The notes under the pieces were generated by a model. The model saw only the letters and a list, made by a program, of their open reading frames with translations, had not been told where the DNA came from and ran no database searches. DNA of 33,793 bases from Bacteroidales bacterium (GTDB taxonomy: Bacteria > Bacteroidota > Bacteroidia > Bacteroidales > UBA7960). Below, piece by piece: positions 8,322 through 15,894 of the stretch. Numbering within the stretch: the first letter of the stretch is position 1; every line of letters begins with the position of its first letter. The DNA is taken from the NCBI GenBank assembly GCA_007135645.1, contig SLIL01000149.1:1-33793 (forward strand). Direction: 5' to 3'. The position numbers and the translations under genes are program-made.

Positions 8322-9509
8322 TTAAATATTTCTGTAGCTTACGGTCTGTTCGTAAACATGACGAAGAATAGCCTCGTCAACCTCTGAAAACTCCACGTTC
8401 CTTCGTGCATAAACCCGTTTGGCGATATTGATGGATTTGTCGATGTTGTGTACGGAGAAACCAGAAACACTTCCCCAGGAGTAGGAGGGGATAAAGTTTC
8501 TCATGAATCCGGCACCAAAGATTTGTGCGGCAACGCCAACAACAGTACCCGTATTAAACATGGTGTTGATGCCACACTTGGAATGATCGCCCATGAAGGT
8601 GCCACAAAACTGAAGATCTGTTTTTACAAAACTCTCTTCCTGATAATCCCATAGCCTTACCGGCTCATAACTGTTTTTAAGGTTGGAAGTATTGGTGTCG
8701 GCACCCAGGTTGCACCATTCGCCAATAACACTGTGCCCCAGGAAGCCGTCGTGTGGTTTATTGGAGTATCCAAATAATATTGAATTGGTTACTTCGCCTC
8801 CTATTTTGCAATGAGGTCCAATGGAGGTTGATCCATAAATTTTTGCCCCCATCCTCACTTTTGATCCTTCACCAACTGCTACCGGCCCCCTGATAATGGA
8901 GCCGTCCATAATATGCGCATCTTTTCCAATGTATACCGGTCCTTCAGTGGCATTAATAATAATATGCTCCAGGATTGCTCCTTCTTCAATAAAAATCTTT
9001 TCTGGTGCCAGGTATTTAACCGTTTCCGGAATAGGTTGGCTTTTTCGTCCTTTGGTAATTAATTCAAAATCAGACAGCAGGAGGTCTTCGTTCATGGAGA
9101 TCAGATCCCAGAGGTAATTAATTTTCCTGGGAGTACCTTTGGTTTGAAGGGGTGTTACCGAATCAATAACATCCCAATCCAGTTTTTCAATGTCTTCAGC
9201 TTTGAGTCGCAGGGCAATAATGGTTTCACCGGTAATAAGGGTTTGATTGGGCGAAAGCTCATGCAGTTCACGAATTATGGTTTCGTTGGGAAGGATGCTG
9301 GCATTGATAAGAATGTTATCAGCTTCTTTAACCAGCGGAAACTTTGCATTAAGATACTCTTCAGTAAGGGTGGAGGTTTTTGCATTGAGCATCTTTTCCC
9401 ACTTTTCCCTGATGGTAAGAATCCCAACTCGTATATCTGCGATTGGCCTTGTGAATGTAAATGGAAGCAAATGATTTCGCGTCTGGTCTCCGAACAAAAT
9501 ATAATTCAT
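8322..9509 (-). CDS. GlmU-family putative sugar nucleotidyltransferase with left-handed beta-helix
   Basis: A 395-residue protein of the Bacteroidota GlmU-like family. The N-terminal half begins MNYILFGDQTRNHLLPFTFT and resembles a degenerate nucleotidyltransferase; the LxAGxGTRM pyrophosphorylase loop of true GlmU is absent. The C-terminal half has hexapeptide repeats (YIGKDAHIMDGSIIRGPVAV, later VIGEWCNLGADTNTSN), as in acyltransferases that form trimers. It is sometimes named UDP-GlcNAc diphosphorylase/acetyltransferase, but this activity should not be assumed. The frame extends to a TTG at 9533; the ATG at 9509 is preferred because the family starts MNYILF. It lies downstream of L31 on the same strand, with a terminator between them and no promoter of its own that I can see. 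Confidence 0.85.
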   Translation of the reverse strand: MNYILFGDQTRNHLLPFTFTRPIADIRVGILTIREKWEKMLNAKTSTLTEEYLNAKFPLVKEADNILINASILPNETIIRELHELSPNQTLITGETIIALRLKAEDIEKLDWDVIDSVTPLQTKGTPRKINYLWDLISMNEDLLLSDFELITKGRKSQPIPETVKYLAPEKIFIEEGAILEHIIINATEGPVYIGKDAHIMDGSIIRGPVAVGEGSKVRMGAKIYGSTSIGPHCKIGGEVTNSILFGYSNKPHDGFLGHSVIGEWCNLGADTNTSNLKNSYEPVRLWDYQEESFVKTDLQFCGTFMGDHSKCGINTMFNTGTVVGVAAQIFGAGFMRNFIPSYSWGSVSGFSVHNIDKSINIAKRVYARRNVEFSEVDEAILRHVYEQTVSYRNI

Positions 9510-9571
9510 TGTATTTTTATTTAGATTAGTCAATCGTTTTTTGCATGATGGGCTAAAGGTATGAAATTTTT

Positions 9572-9603
9572 AAAAAAAAAGCCCTTTCAAAAAGGGCTTT
9601 TTT
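9572..9603. terminator. Intrinsic terminator after L31
   Basis: AAAGCCCTTT (9578-9587) and AAAGGGCTTT (9591-9600) form a 10-bp stem with a 3-base loop, flanked by an A-run and a T-run. It lies about 20 bases past the L31 stop on the minus strand. Read-through would be needed to reach the GlmU-family gene unless that gene has an unseen promoter. Confidence 0.88.
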
Positions 9604-9622
9604 ACACGAAATATTAAACTTT

Positions 9623-9880
9623 TTATTTTTTTAAATGCTTCTGGTATTTCGACTTGAACTTGTCAATCCTACCCGCTGTATCCACAAGCTGTTGCTTACC
9701 TGTGTAGAAAGGGTGAGAAGTGTGCGAAATATCAAGTTTAATAAGGGGATATTCTTTTCCGTCATCCCATTCAGCAGTTTCTTTGCTGGTTGCAGTAGAT
9801 CTTGTAAGGAAAGAATAGTCGTTTGACATATCCTTAAAAATCACGAGACGATAATTGTCTGGATGGATATCTTTTTTCAT
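9623..9880 (-). CDS. rpmE2: 50S ribosomal protein L31, type B
   Basis: Large-subunit protein of 85 residues. It begins [20 protein letters not shown] and ends in a Lys-rich tail. It has the conserved [20 protein letters not shown] block. The zinc-binding cysteines of type A L31 are absent (there are no cysteines at all), making it the C-minus type B form that works without zinc. It sits between two terminators, and a strong promoter overlaps the upstream one. The leader carries a 16-bp palindrome 17 bases before the ATG, which could be an autoregulatory or repressor site. The assignment is certain. Confidence 0.98.
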   Translation of the reverse strand: MKKDIHPDNYRLVIFKDMSNDYSFLTRSTATSKETAEWDDGKEYPLIKLDISHTSHPFYTGKQQLVDTAGRIDKFKSKYQKHLKK

Positions 9881-9897
9881 TACTCTAATTGTTTGAT

Positions 9898-9913
9898 TAA
9901 ACAGGCCTGTTTA
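9898..9913. promoter_or_regulatory. 16-bp perfect palindrome upstream of L31
   Basis: TAAACAGGCCTGTTTA is fully self-complementary. In RNA it can form a 6-bp stem with a GGCC loop; in DNA it could bind a dimeric regulator. It lies 17 bases upstream of the L31 ATG. Its role is not established. Confidence 0.55.
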
Positions 9914-9939
9914 TTATTTATTGATTTTCGAATGTATGC

Positions 9940-9979
9940 TAAAAAATACTCCCGAAAAACACCGATATTTTTCGGGAGT
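9940..9979 (-). terminator. Intrinsic terminator of the serC-serA-DUF1015 operon
   Basis: ACTCCCGAAAAA (9948-9959) and TTTTTCGGGAGT (9968-9979) form a perfect 12-bp stem with an 8-base loop. On the minus strand it is followed by ATTTTTTA. It begins about 45 bases past the DUF1015 stop. The L31 promoter is directly upstream, so the L31 start site falls inside this stem. Confidence 0.88.
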
Positions 9980-9980
9980 G

Positions 9981-10011
9981 CAAAGATACAATTTATTCGT
10001 TAAGTACCAAA
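9981..10011 (-). promoter_or_regulatory. Consensus promoter of L31
   Basis: On the minus strand TTTG (10008-10011) is followed after exactly 19 bases by TATCTTTG (9981-9988). Both elements and the spacing match the Bacteroidota TTTG / TAnnTTTG promoter. The predicted start, near 9974-9976, lies within the terminator hairpin of the upstream operon. The -33 element is only 13 bases from the DUF1015 stop. Confidence 0.75.
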
Positions 10012-10023
10012 ACCTTTTTAAAA

Positions 10024-11271
10024 TTAATCTTCCAGTTTGTGTACCACCAGCCCACTGCGTAATTTGGGTTCAAACCATGTGGTTTTCGGGGGCATGATGT
10101 TACCGGTATCAGCAATATCAATAAGCTGCTTCATGGTAACAGGGTAAAGTGCGAATGCTACCTCCATTTCACCACTATCTACCCTTTTTTTAAGTTCTTT
10201 CAAACCACGGATACCACCCACGAAATCAATTCGCTTATCTGTTCTGAGGTTTTTGATCCCCATAATATGATCCAGCACATGATGTGAGAGGATGGTAACA
10301 TCCAGCACTCCAATGGGATCGCTGTCGTCATAGGTGTTTTCGCGGGCCTTAAGTTCATACCACTGGCCATCAAGGTACATGCTGAAATTGTGTAGGTGGG
10401 TGGGCTTATATTCCTGTTCTCCCTTTGGGCTGATCTCAAATACTTCAGCCAGCTTTTTCAGAAATTCTTCCTTTGATAATCCGTTAAGGTCTTTTACAAC
10501 CCTGTTGTAGTCGATAATGGTGAGTTGATCATCAGGGAACAGAACAGCCATAAAAAAGTTGTACTCCTCATCACCTCTGTGATCTGGATTTTGACTCTTT
10601 TTCTCATTTCCGACCAGTGCAGCGGCGGCGGTGCGATGATGCCCGTCAGCTACATAAAAGGCGGGCACCTGGTCAAATAGTTTCTGCAGTTTCTCAACCG
10701 TTTCGCGCTTGTCGATCACCCAGAATTTATGCCCGAATCCATCATCAGCCATAAAATCATAAAGGGGATCAGCCTTGGTAATATCTGCAACAATTCTATC
10801 AATCTCACTTACGGCCGGGTAAGAGAAGAATACGGGCTCTGCATTGGCATTGAGTACCCTTACATGCTTCATACGGTCTTCTTCCTTATCGGGGCGGGTA
10901 AGTTCGTGCTTTTTAATGGTATTGTTCAGGTAATCTTCTACCCCGGCGCAGCCTACAATACCATACTGAATCTTCTCTCCCCAGGTTTGGGCATAAACAT
11001 AGTAGTTGGCTGTTTCATCCTGTTTCAGCCAGCCGTTTTCTATGAATTTATTGAAATTCTCAAGCGCTTTGTCATAAACCTGCTGCGAATAAAGGTCCGT
11101 TTCTACAGGAAGTTCAATCTCGGGTTTTACAACGCGAAGAAAGCTGTGTGGATTTCCTTCTGCTTCTTCTCTTGCTTCCCGTGAATCGAGTACATCATAG
11201 GGTCTGGATGCAAGGTCTTTTACGATCTCTTTCGGGGGGCGAAGGCCCTTAAAAGGTCTTAATGTTGCCAT
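10024..11271 (-). CDS. DUF1015 family protein of the serine operon
   Basis: A 415-residue soluble protein with the family's N-terminus (TLRPFKGLRPPKEIVKDLAS, then PYDVL). It has a conserved KHELTRPDKEEDR block at 121-133 and an ADGHHRTAAA motif at 208-217. There is no signal peptide or membrane segment. No activity is established for the family to my knowledge. It is the third gene of the serC-serA operon, an arrangement I recall from other Bacteroidota, and the phosphatase gene serB is absent from the cluster. The DGHHR box recalls the GxRR/GHHR box of the ParB/sulfiredoxin fold, which includes free-serine kinases (SerK, SbnI). A role in serine phosphate metabolism is therefore a hypothesis only. 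A structured 166-base gap precedes it. Confidence 0.85.
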   Translation of the reverse strand: MATLRPFKGLRPPKEIVKDLASRPYDVLDSREAREEAEGNPHSFLRVVKPEIELPVETDLYSQQVYDKALENFNKFIENGWLKQDETANYYVYAQTWGEKIQYGIVGCAGVEDYLNNTIKKHELTRPDKEEDRMKHVRVLNANAEPVFFSYPAVSEIDRIVADITKADPLYDFMADDGFGHKFWVIDKRETVEKLQKLFDQVPAFYVADGHHRTAAAALVGNEKKSQNPDHRGDEEYNFFMAVLFPDDQLTIIDYNRVVKDLNGLSKEEFLKKLAEVFEISPKGEQEYKPTHLHNFSMYLDGQWYELKARENTYDDSDPIGVLDVTILSHHVLDHIMGIKNLRTDKRIDFVGGIRGLKELKKRVDSGEMEVAFALYPVTMKQLIDIADTGNIMPPKTTWFEPKLRSGLVVHKLED

Positions 11272-11288
11272 GTAATTTATGTGTTTTG

Positions 11289-11311
11289 ATAGTTTATGAA
11301 TGAATAACTAT
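11289..11311 (-). promoter_or_regulatory. Small hairpin near the DUF1015 start codon
   Basis: ATAGTT (11289-11294) pairs with AACTAT (11306-11311) around an 11-base loop, 18 bases upstream of the ATG. It is weak alone but is the last of three hairpins in the serA-DUF1015 gap. Confidence 0.35.
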
Positions 11312-11325
11312 AAAGGGTATAGATA

Positions 11326-11403
11326 TTTCCGGCCAGATTGCTTCACCATATCGGTTTGTAGTATTTACCGTTTTTTTAAGAGTAAAACCAATCTGACCGG
11401 AAA
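11326..11403 (-). ncRNA. Structured RNA element in the serA-DUF1015 gap
   Basis: The arms 11326-11340 and 11389-11403 form a 15-bp stem around a 48-base loop. In plus-strand RNA one position would be a C.A mismatch. In minus-strand (sense) RNA that pair is U.G, so all 15 positions pair. The loop contains a possible 4-bp inner stem (11352-11355 with 11367-11370). No known riboswitch class was recognised. It could be a leader regulating DUF1015, a processing site, or a 3' stabiliser of serA mRNA. Confidence 0.55.
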
Positions 11404-11419
11404 CGTTTTGTTTGAACGA

Positions 11420-11439
11420 AATCCCTTGTTTAGGGGATT
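11420..11439 (-). promoter_or_regulatory. Hairpin overlapping the serA stop codon
   Basis: AATCCC (11420-11425) pairs with GGGATT (11434-11439) around an 8-base loop. The stem includes two bases of the serA stop codon (11438-11440). No T-run follows, so it is not a typical terminator. Confidence 0.35.
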
Positions 11440-12361
11440 ACTTATTTACCTGGAATGTAGTGTCTCCTTTTTCAAGGAATCCTACAATCTGCTTTGCGGC
11501 AGCCAATCCGGCATTGATATTTGCCTCAGCAGTCTGGGCTCCCATTTTTTTGGTTGGGAAGATAAATCTGCCGGGATACTTTTCTTCGATCTCGCTTTTA
11601 CAATCAGGCACCAGATCAGATAAATAATTAAAATCGCTGCGTTCTTCAAAGATCCTGAGCAGACTTTCTTCGCAAATCACCTCTTTACGCGCCGTATTTA
11701 CAAGGGTGCCACCTTTGGGAAGCAATGACAGCAATTCGTAATTGATTGACTTTTTGGTTTTGTCGTTGGCCGGGATGTGCAAAGAAATAAACTGACATTT
11801 TTTGTATAACTCTTCAACGGTATCAGCCGCTTTTACACCGTCCTTTTCTATCTCTTCTTTTTTAACGAAGGGATCAAAAGCGTAAACGCTCATTCCAAAA
11901 CCTTTTGCAATGGTGGCCACGAATTTTCCCACATTACCATAAGCATGAATCCCGATGCTTTTATCACGCAGTTCGGTGCCGCTGGTTCCGTTAAATCCGT
12001 TGCGCCTGTTGTATAGCATCATGGCAAATGCCAGTTCGGCTACGGCGTTGGAGTTCTGGCCGGGGGTGTTCATGGCTACGATATTTTTTGCTGAGCAGGC
12101 AGCAAGGTCAATATTATCATATCCGGCTCCGGCTCGTATTACAATCTTAAGGTTTTTAGCTGCTTCAACAACTTCTGCGGTAACATTGTCGCTTCGGATG
12201 ATCATTCCATCAACTGATTCAACAGCCTTGAGCAGATCCGCCACATCTGTATACTTTTCCAGCATAACGGTTTCGTATCCTGCCTCATCAAAAACTTTTT
12301 TTATCCCTTCTACAGCCACGGGTGCAAAAGGTTTCTCTGTTGCTACAAGAATCTTTTTCAT
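11438..12361 (-). CDS. serA: D-3-phosphoglycerate dehydrogenase, short lysine-type (no ACT domain)
   Basis: NAD-dependent oxidation of 3-phosphoglycerate to 3-phosphohydroxypyruvate, the first step of phosphorylated serine synthesis. The 307 residues hold the substrate and Rossmann domains only; the regulatory ACT domain of E. coli SerA (410 residues) is missing. The nucleotide loop is HAYGNVG (139-145) and the catalytic arginine is in NTARKEV (Arg225). The usual TPHxGAST motif reads PTKKMGAQT, with Lys272 where the catalytic histidine should be. This substitution is known from the Entamoeba histolytica enzyme, which groups with Bacteroides homologues, so an active enzyme is likely. It starts 12 bases after serC and is co-transcribed with it. 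Without an ACT domain, direct serine feedback through that domain is not expected. Confidence 0.92.
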   Translation of the reverse strand: MKKILVATEKPFAPVAVEGIKKVFDEAGYETVMLEKYTDVADLLKAVESVDGMIIRSDNVTAEVVEAAKNLKIVIRAGAGYDNIDLAACSAKNIVAMNTPGQNSNAVAELAFAMMLYNRRNGFNGTSGTELRDKSIGIHAYGNVGKFVATIAKGFGMSVYAFDPFVKKEEIEKDGVKAADTVEELYKKCQFISLHIPANDKTKKSINYELLSLLPKGGTLVNTARKEVICEESLLRIFEERSDFNYLSDLVPDCKSEIEEKYPGRFIFPTKKMGAQTAEANINAGLAAAKQIVGFLEKGDTTFQVNK

Positions 12362-12373
12362 ATCGTATCTTTT

Positions 12374-13447
12374 TTATTTTTTATGCTTTTTCTCAAATTC
12401 CTTCATGGCATCTACAAGAGCCTGAACACTTTCAACTGGCATTGCATTGTAGGTAGAAGCCCGGAAACCACCCACCGAGCGGTGTCCTTTCAGTCCAACC
12501 ATACCCAGCGACGATGCAAAAGAAAGGAACTCCTGCTCAAGTTCTTTATATGCTTCATTCATTACAAAGCATACATTCATCACTGAGCGGGAATCTTTTT
12601 CGGCGGTTCCAACAAACAGTTCGTTGCGGTCAATCTCATCATAAAGGATCTTCGCTTTCGCCTGATTGATCTCCTGCATTTTTCCAACTCCTCCCAGCTT
12701 TTTGATCCAGCGGAGGGTTTCCATACAGGTATAAATAGGCAGACAGGGAGGTGTATTAAACATTGATCCGTTGTCTATATGAGTTTGGTAATCAAGCATG
12801 GTGGGAATGGGTCTTCCGCTTTTACCCAGAATATCTTCTTTTACAATCACGAATGTAACTCCTGCAGGCCCCAGGTTTTTCTGCGCACCACCATAAATAA
12901 GGGCATATTTCGAAATATCTACCGGGCGGCTGAAGATATCAGAAGACATATCAGCAACAAGGGGAACAGGGGAGTCATAATCTTCCAGGATCTCGGTTCC
13001 GTAAATAGTATTGTTGGTGGTAATATGGAAATAGTCAGCGTCAGCAGGAATACTGAAACCTTTGGGAATGTAATTGAAATTCTTGTCGCTGCTGGATGCT
13101 ACAACATTTACTTCACCAAAAAACTTTGCCTCTTTCGCTGCTTTTTTAGCCCATACGCCTGTCTCCAGATATGCAGCCTTTTTATTCAACAGATTATAGG
13201 GCACCATACAAAACTGCATGCTTGCACCCCCACCCAGAAACAGTACCTGGTATCCTTCGGGAATCTGAAGCAGTTCCCTGAAAAGGGCCACTGTTTCATC
13301 CATAACTGCCTGAAAATCTTTGCCCCGGTGCGAAATTTCCATTACTGAAAGACCGATCCCGTTCAGATCTGTAACTGCTTTGGCAGTATTCTCTATCACT
13401 TCTGCGGCCAGTATTGAAGGCCCTGCACTAAAATTATGTTTCTTCAT
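12374..13447 (-). CDS. serC: Phosphoserine aminotransferase
   Basis: PLP enzyme converting 3-phosphohydroxypyruvate and glutamate to O-phosphoserine; it also acts in pyridoxal phosphate synthesis in some bacteria. The 357 residues (E. coli 362) begin [20 protein letters not shown] with the family's NFSAGP. HRGKDF at 40-45 and the LGGGASMQF cofactor loop at 71-79 follow. [12 protein letters not shown] carries the PLP lysine (Lys190), and [15 protein letters not shown] is near the C-terminus. It is the first gene of the serC-serA-DUF1015 operon, with a consensus promoter about 130 bases upstream. There is no Shine-Dalgarno. Confidence 0.98.
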   Translation of the reverse strand: MKKHNFSAGPSILAAEVIENTAKAVTDLNGIGLSVMEISHRGKDFQAVMDETVALFRELLQIPEGYQVLFLGGGASMQFCMVPYNLLNKKAAYLETGVWAKKAAKEAKFFGEVNVVASSSDKNFNYIPKGFSIPADADYFHITTNNTIYGTEILEDYDSPVPLVADMSSDIFSRPVDISKYALIYGGAQKNLGPAGVTFVIVKEDILGKSGRPIPTMLDYQTHIDNGSMFNTPPCLPIYTCMETLRWIKKLGGVGKMQEINQAKAKILYDEIDRNELFVGTAEKDSRSVMNVCFVMNEAYKELEQEFLSFASSLGMVGLKGHRSVGGFRASTYNAMPVESVQALVDAMKEFEKKHKK

Positions 13448-13746
13448 TGCTGAGTAGTTTTTAGGTAAATAAAATAGTAAAATTTAAGGGTGATATGTGT
13501 AATGATTTTATCCCTTGTTGTAATAAGAACCACATCATCCTTGTATCTGAAATAGGGTATTGATAATGTTTTTGCCAAAATTAATAAAGATTGGCACAAT
13601 GATCAAGGATCGTTCAGTAAGACTGTACGAAATTCAGGGCAAAAATGAGAAATTTATTACAATGTAAGAAGAAAAACCCAATAATTATTTTGCACCCGTG
13701 TACCCTGATGATTTATTGAGGTTTTCCGGGCATAAAAAGGGCTCTC
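13448..13746. other. Intergenic region upstream of serC
   Basis: About 300 bases holding the serC promoter and a predicted leader of roughly 120 bases. The leader has a weak 5-bp stem (AAGGG 13486-13490 with CCCTT 13512-13516). No convincing terminator is seen for the secreted-protein gene that ends at 13747. No small gene is supported. Confidence 0.5.
13576..13606 (-). promoter_or_regulatory. Promoter of the serC-serA-DUF1015 operon
   Basis: On the minus strand TTG (13604-13606) is followed after 20 bases by TAATTTTG (13576-13583), matching the Bacteroidota consensus. Transcription would start near 13569. Confidence 0.65.
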
Positions 13747-14652
13747 CTAATCTAAGTCCTGTGGAGGTACAGGTCTTGGTGGTGGCTGTCTTCGGGGGGC
13801 TCTGGCATCAACATCGGGTGTAAAGATCCAGTTGCCTTCTTCAAAAACAAAGGCATCAAAAATGTTGGTCTCAGGAACATAAAACTGGTAGTGTCCCCGC
13901 AGGAAGCTATGGGTAGGGGCCATGCGGTCGAATATAATTACTTCCTGGGGTCTGCGTGATTGCCCAACCACATGCGATTCGTAGGCTATACTCATGGAAA
14001 CTTTTGCTGAATATTCAAATATGATCCTTCGGTGGTTGTTCCTTTCATATCTGAATACAGGTTGCCCGAAAGAAGGGCGGCCTTTACCCATCACCCTGAT
14101 GGGTTCAATGATCCTTTTGCGGGTAAGGGGATTGTCTCCCCGCCATCCCAGCAGAATATAAGAATCTGTGCCCCTGTATCGTCTGTGGATCAGGTCGGTA
14201 TAATACGCCCCATACCAGTTTTCATGATCAAGGGTTTCAAACATGGGCTCCGTTATATTGCTTGCATTGTCTTTCAGGATAAAAAGCCGGGGTTGTTCAT
14301 TTTTTGATGATCTGGACTGAAAAAACCCGAAATATTCAAAGTTACTGTCTGCCAGAGGAACATACCAGCTTATGATCCTGAAGGTTTCATCAGGCGAGGT
14401 TAGTCTTGATACAATCAGCAACGAATCGAAAGGATAGTCCATAGAGCCTTCCATTTCAAGAACCTGCCTGAGGTATTCCCTGAAATCATGGTTTATGGCC
14501 AGACGTTCAAAGTCATGCTCAGGCTCAATGATCTGCAGCATGATCCGTTTCAGGCTGTCTTCGTGCATCCTGAAGTCAGGGGGGGTAGCAGATGTGGCAG
14601 TACCCTTAAAAATGGAGAACAGGATTATTATTGGTAGTATTTGCTTTATCAT
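13747..14652 (-). CDS. Secreted protein of unknown function, Bacteroidota-type
   Basis: A 301-residue protein with an N-terminal signal peptide (MIKQILPIIILFSIFKGTAT). The frame extends to a TTG at 14697, but the ATG at 14652 gives the clean signal sequence. I recognise the pattern of an unnamed Bacteroidota family: a WYGAYYTDLI...YILLGWRGDN...KRIIEPI core, then GQPVFRYE, RRIIFEYSAKVSMSIAYE and IIFDRMAP. No catalytic motif is apparent. The C-terminus is proline-rich (RQPPPRPVPPQ) and could be an interaction tail. Its place is the periplasm or cell surface. A possible -7 box for it (minus-strand TATATTTG) lies at 14780-14787. Confidence 0.75.
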   Translation of the reverse strand: MIKQILPIIILFSIFKGTATSATPPDFRMHEDSLKRIMLQIIEPEHDFERLAINHDFREYLRQVLEMEGSMDYPFDSLLIVSRLTSPDETFRIISWYVPLADSNFEYFGFFQSRSSKNEQPRLFILKDNASNITEPMFETLDHENWYGAYYTDLIHRRYRGTDSYILLGWRGDNPLTRKRIIEPIRVMGKGRPSFGQPVFRYERNNHRRIIFEYSAKVSMSIAYESHVVGQSRRPQEVIIFDRMAPTHSFLRGHYQFYVPETNIFDAFVFEEGNWIFTPDVDARAPRRQPPPRPVPPQDLD

Positions 14653-14779
14653 TGCTTTGGATTGGTTTTTAAATCCATCAATATACTGATCCGTCAAAAA
14701 GTTTATCAGCTAAATGCATAACTTTACAGTTGCTTTTTTATTGCAGGGAAGGATTGTTTAAAGATCGATTTCCCATTTA

Positions 14780-14787
14780 CAAATATA
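14780..14787 (-). promoter_or_regulatory. Candidate -7 box for the secreted-protein gene
   Basis: The minus strand reads TATATTTG. No -33 element is found at normal spacing, and the implied leader is about 120 bases. Weak support. Confidence 0.3.
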
Positions 14788-14820
14788 ACAACAAAGTTTT
14801 GCTTGCTGATTTTGAAAAAT

Positions 14821-15894
14821 ATGAGAATTGGTATTGATGACAGAAAAAATGCATTCATTGCATTGGGTCAAAAGATTGATAAAGTTTTGAATTCTTCCTC
14901 ATCCCATGGCCTTACAGCCGGTGAAGAAGCTTTGTTCCTTGAAATTACTGATGCCTCAAATAAGAATGCCTGGTTTACTCCGGAAAATATGAGAAAAGCA
15001 CTGGAAGGGGTGCGGGCCATGCTCAATCCAACGATCCTTGAAAAGTGGCTGGCCGGATACTCCATTGAGGAGCAAAATAAAGAACAGGGAAAAATCATTG
15101 CGGTGATTATGGCGGGCAACATCCCTTTTGTGGGATTTCATGATATGCTATGTGTTTTGCTTACAGGCCATAAATTCCTCGGTAAACTTTCATCTCAGGA
15201 TAAATACCTGCCTGCTATTGTGAAATCAATGCTGCTGGAGGTTGAACCCCGCATGGAAGAGTACATTGTATTCACAGAGTCGATAATAAAAGGGTTTGAT
15301 GCCGTTATTGCTACAGGCAGCAATAATTCTGCACGTTATTTCAATTATTATTTTGGCAGGTATCCCCATATCATACGCAAAAACCGAAGCAGTATGGCTA
15401 TTTTATCAGGTGATGAATCACCAGCAGAGCTGGAAGCTCTTTCATACGATATTTTCCAGTATTTTGGGATGGGTTGCCGCAATGTTTCAAAACTAATGGT
15501 ACCCAAAGGATACAAAATTGAGCAATTGATTGCATCACTTCAGCGCTGGTCGTTTTTGAAGGATCATCATAAGTTTTTCAACAATTATGAGTACCAGAAA
15601 GCCATAATACTCGTAAATAAAGTAGATTGCCTCGATATCGGTTTTTGTCTTATTGTAAAAGATGATCGCCTGGTTTCACCATTGGCAGTGTTATACTTTG
15701 ATGAATATGACAGTCAGGAAGAACTGATCTCTTATGCATCCTTGCATGAAGAGGAAATTCAATGCATTGTTGCAAAGGATCTTACGGAAGAGATCAAAAC
15801 CGCAATGGTATTGCCCGGGCAGTCTCAGAAACCTATGCCATGGGATTATGCCGATGGAGTGGATACAATTAGTTTTTTGCTTGGGATAAAATGA
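14821..15894 (+). CDS. LuxC-like acyl-CoA reductase
   Basis: A 357-residue member of the acyl-CoA reductase (LuxC) family, which has an aldehyde-dehydrogenase fold and reduces activated acyl groups to aldehydes with NADPH. Visible blocks are IAVIMAGNIPFVGFHDML (93-110), VIATGSNNSARYFNYYFG (162-179) and FGMGCRNVSKLMVPKGY with the likely catalytic Cys219. A TTG at 14803 is in frame, but the ATG at 14821 fits better. Homologues occur widely in Bacteroidota, often near serine genes. The LuxE and LuxD partners are not in the window, so the physiological substrate is unknown. Its TGA overlaps the palindrome TGATCA shared with the opposing gene's stop. Confidence 0.85.
   Translation: MRIGIDDRKNAFIALGQKIDKVLNSSSSHGLTAGEEALFLEITDASNKNAWFTPENMRKALEGVRAMLNPTILEKWLAGYSIEEQNKEQGKIIAVIMAGNIPFVGFHDMLCVLLTGHKFLGKLSSQDKYLPAIVKSMLLEVEPRMEEYIVFTESIIKGFDAVIATGSNNSARYFNYYFGRYPHIIRKNRSSMAILSGDESPAELEALSYDIFQYFGMGCRNVSKLMVPKGYKIEQLIASLQRWSFLKDHHKFFNNYEYQKAIILVNKVDCLDIGFCLIVKDDRLVSPLAVLYFDEYDSQEELISYASLHEEEIQCIVAKDLTEEIKTAMVLPGQSQKPMPWDYADGVDTISFLLGIK

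Noticed and set aside
9510-9533. TTG start extending the GlmU-family protein by eight residues
   Set aside because: The family begins at MNYILF, which corresponds to the ATG at 9509.
12779-13348. 189-codon plus-strand open frame
   Set aside because: It is antisense to serC and has no domain or start signal.
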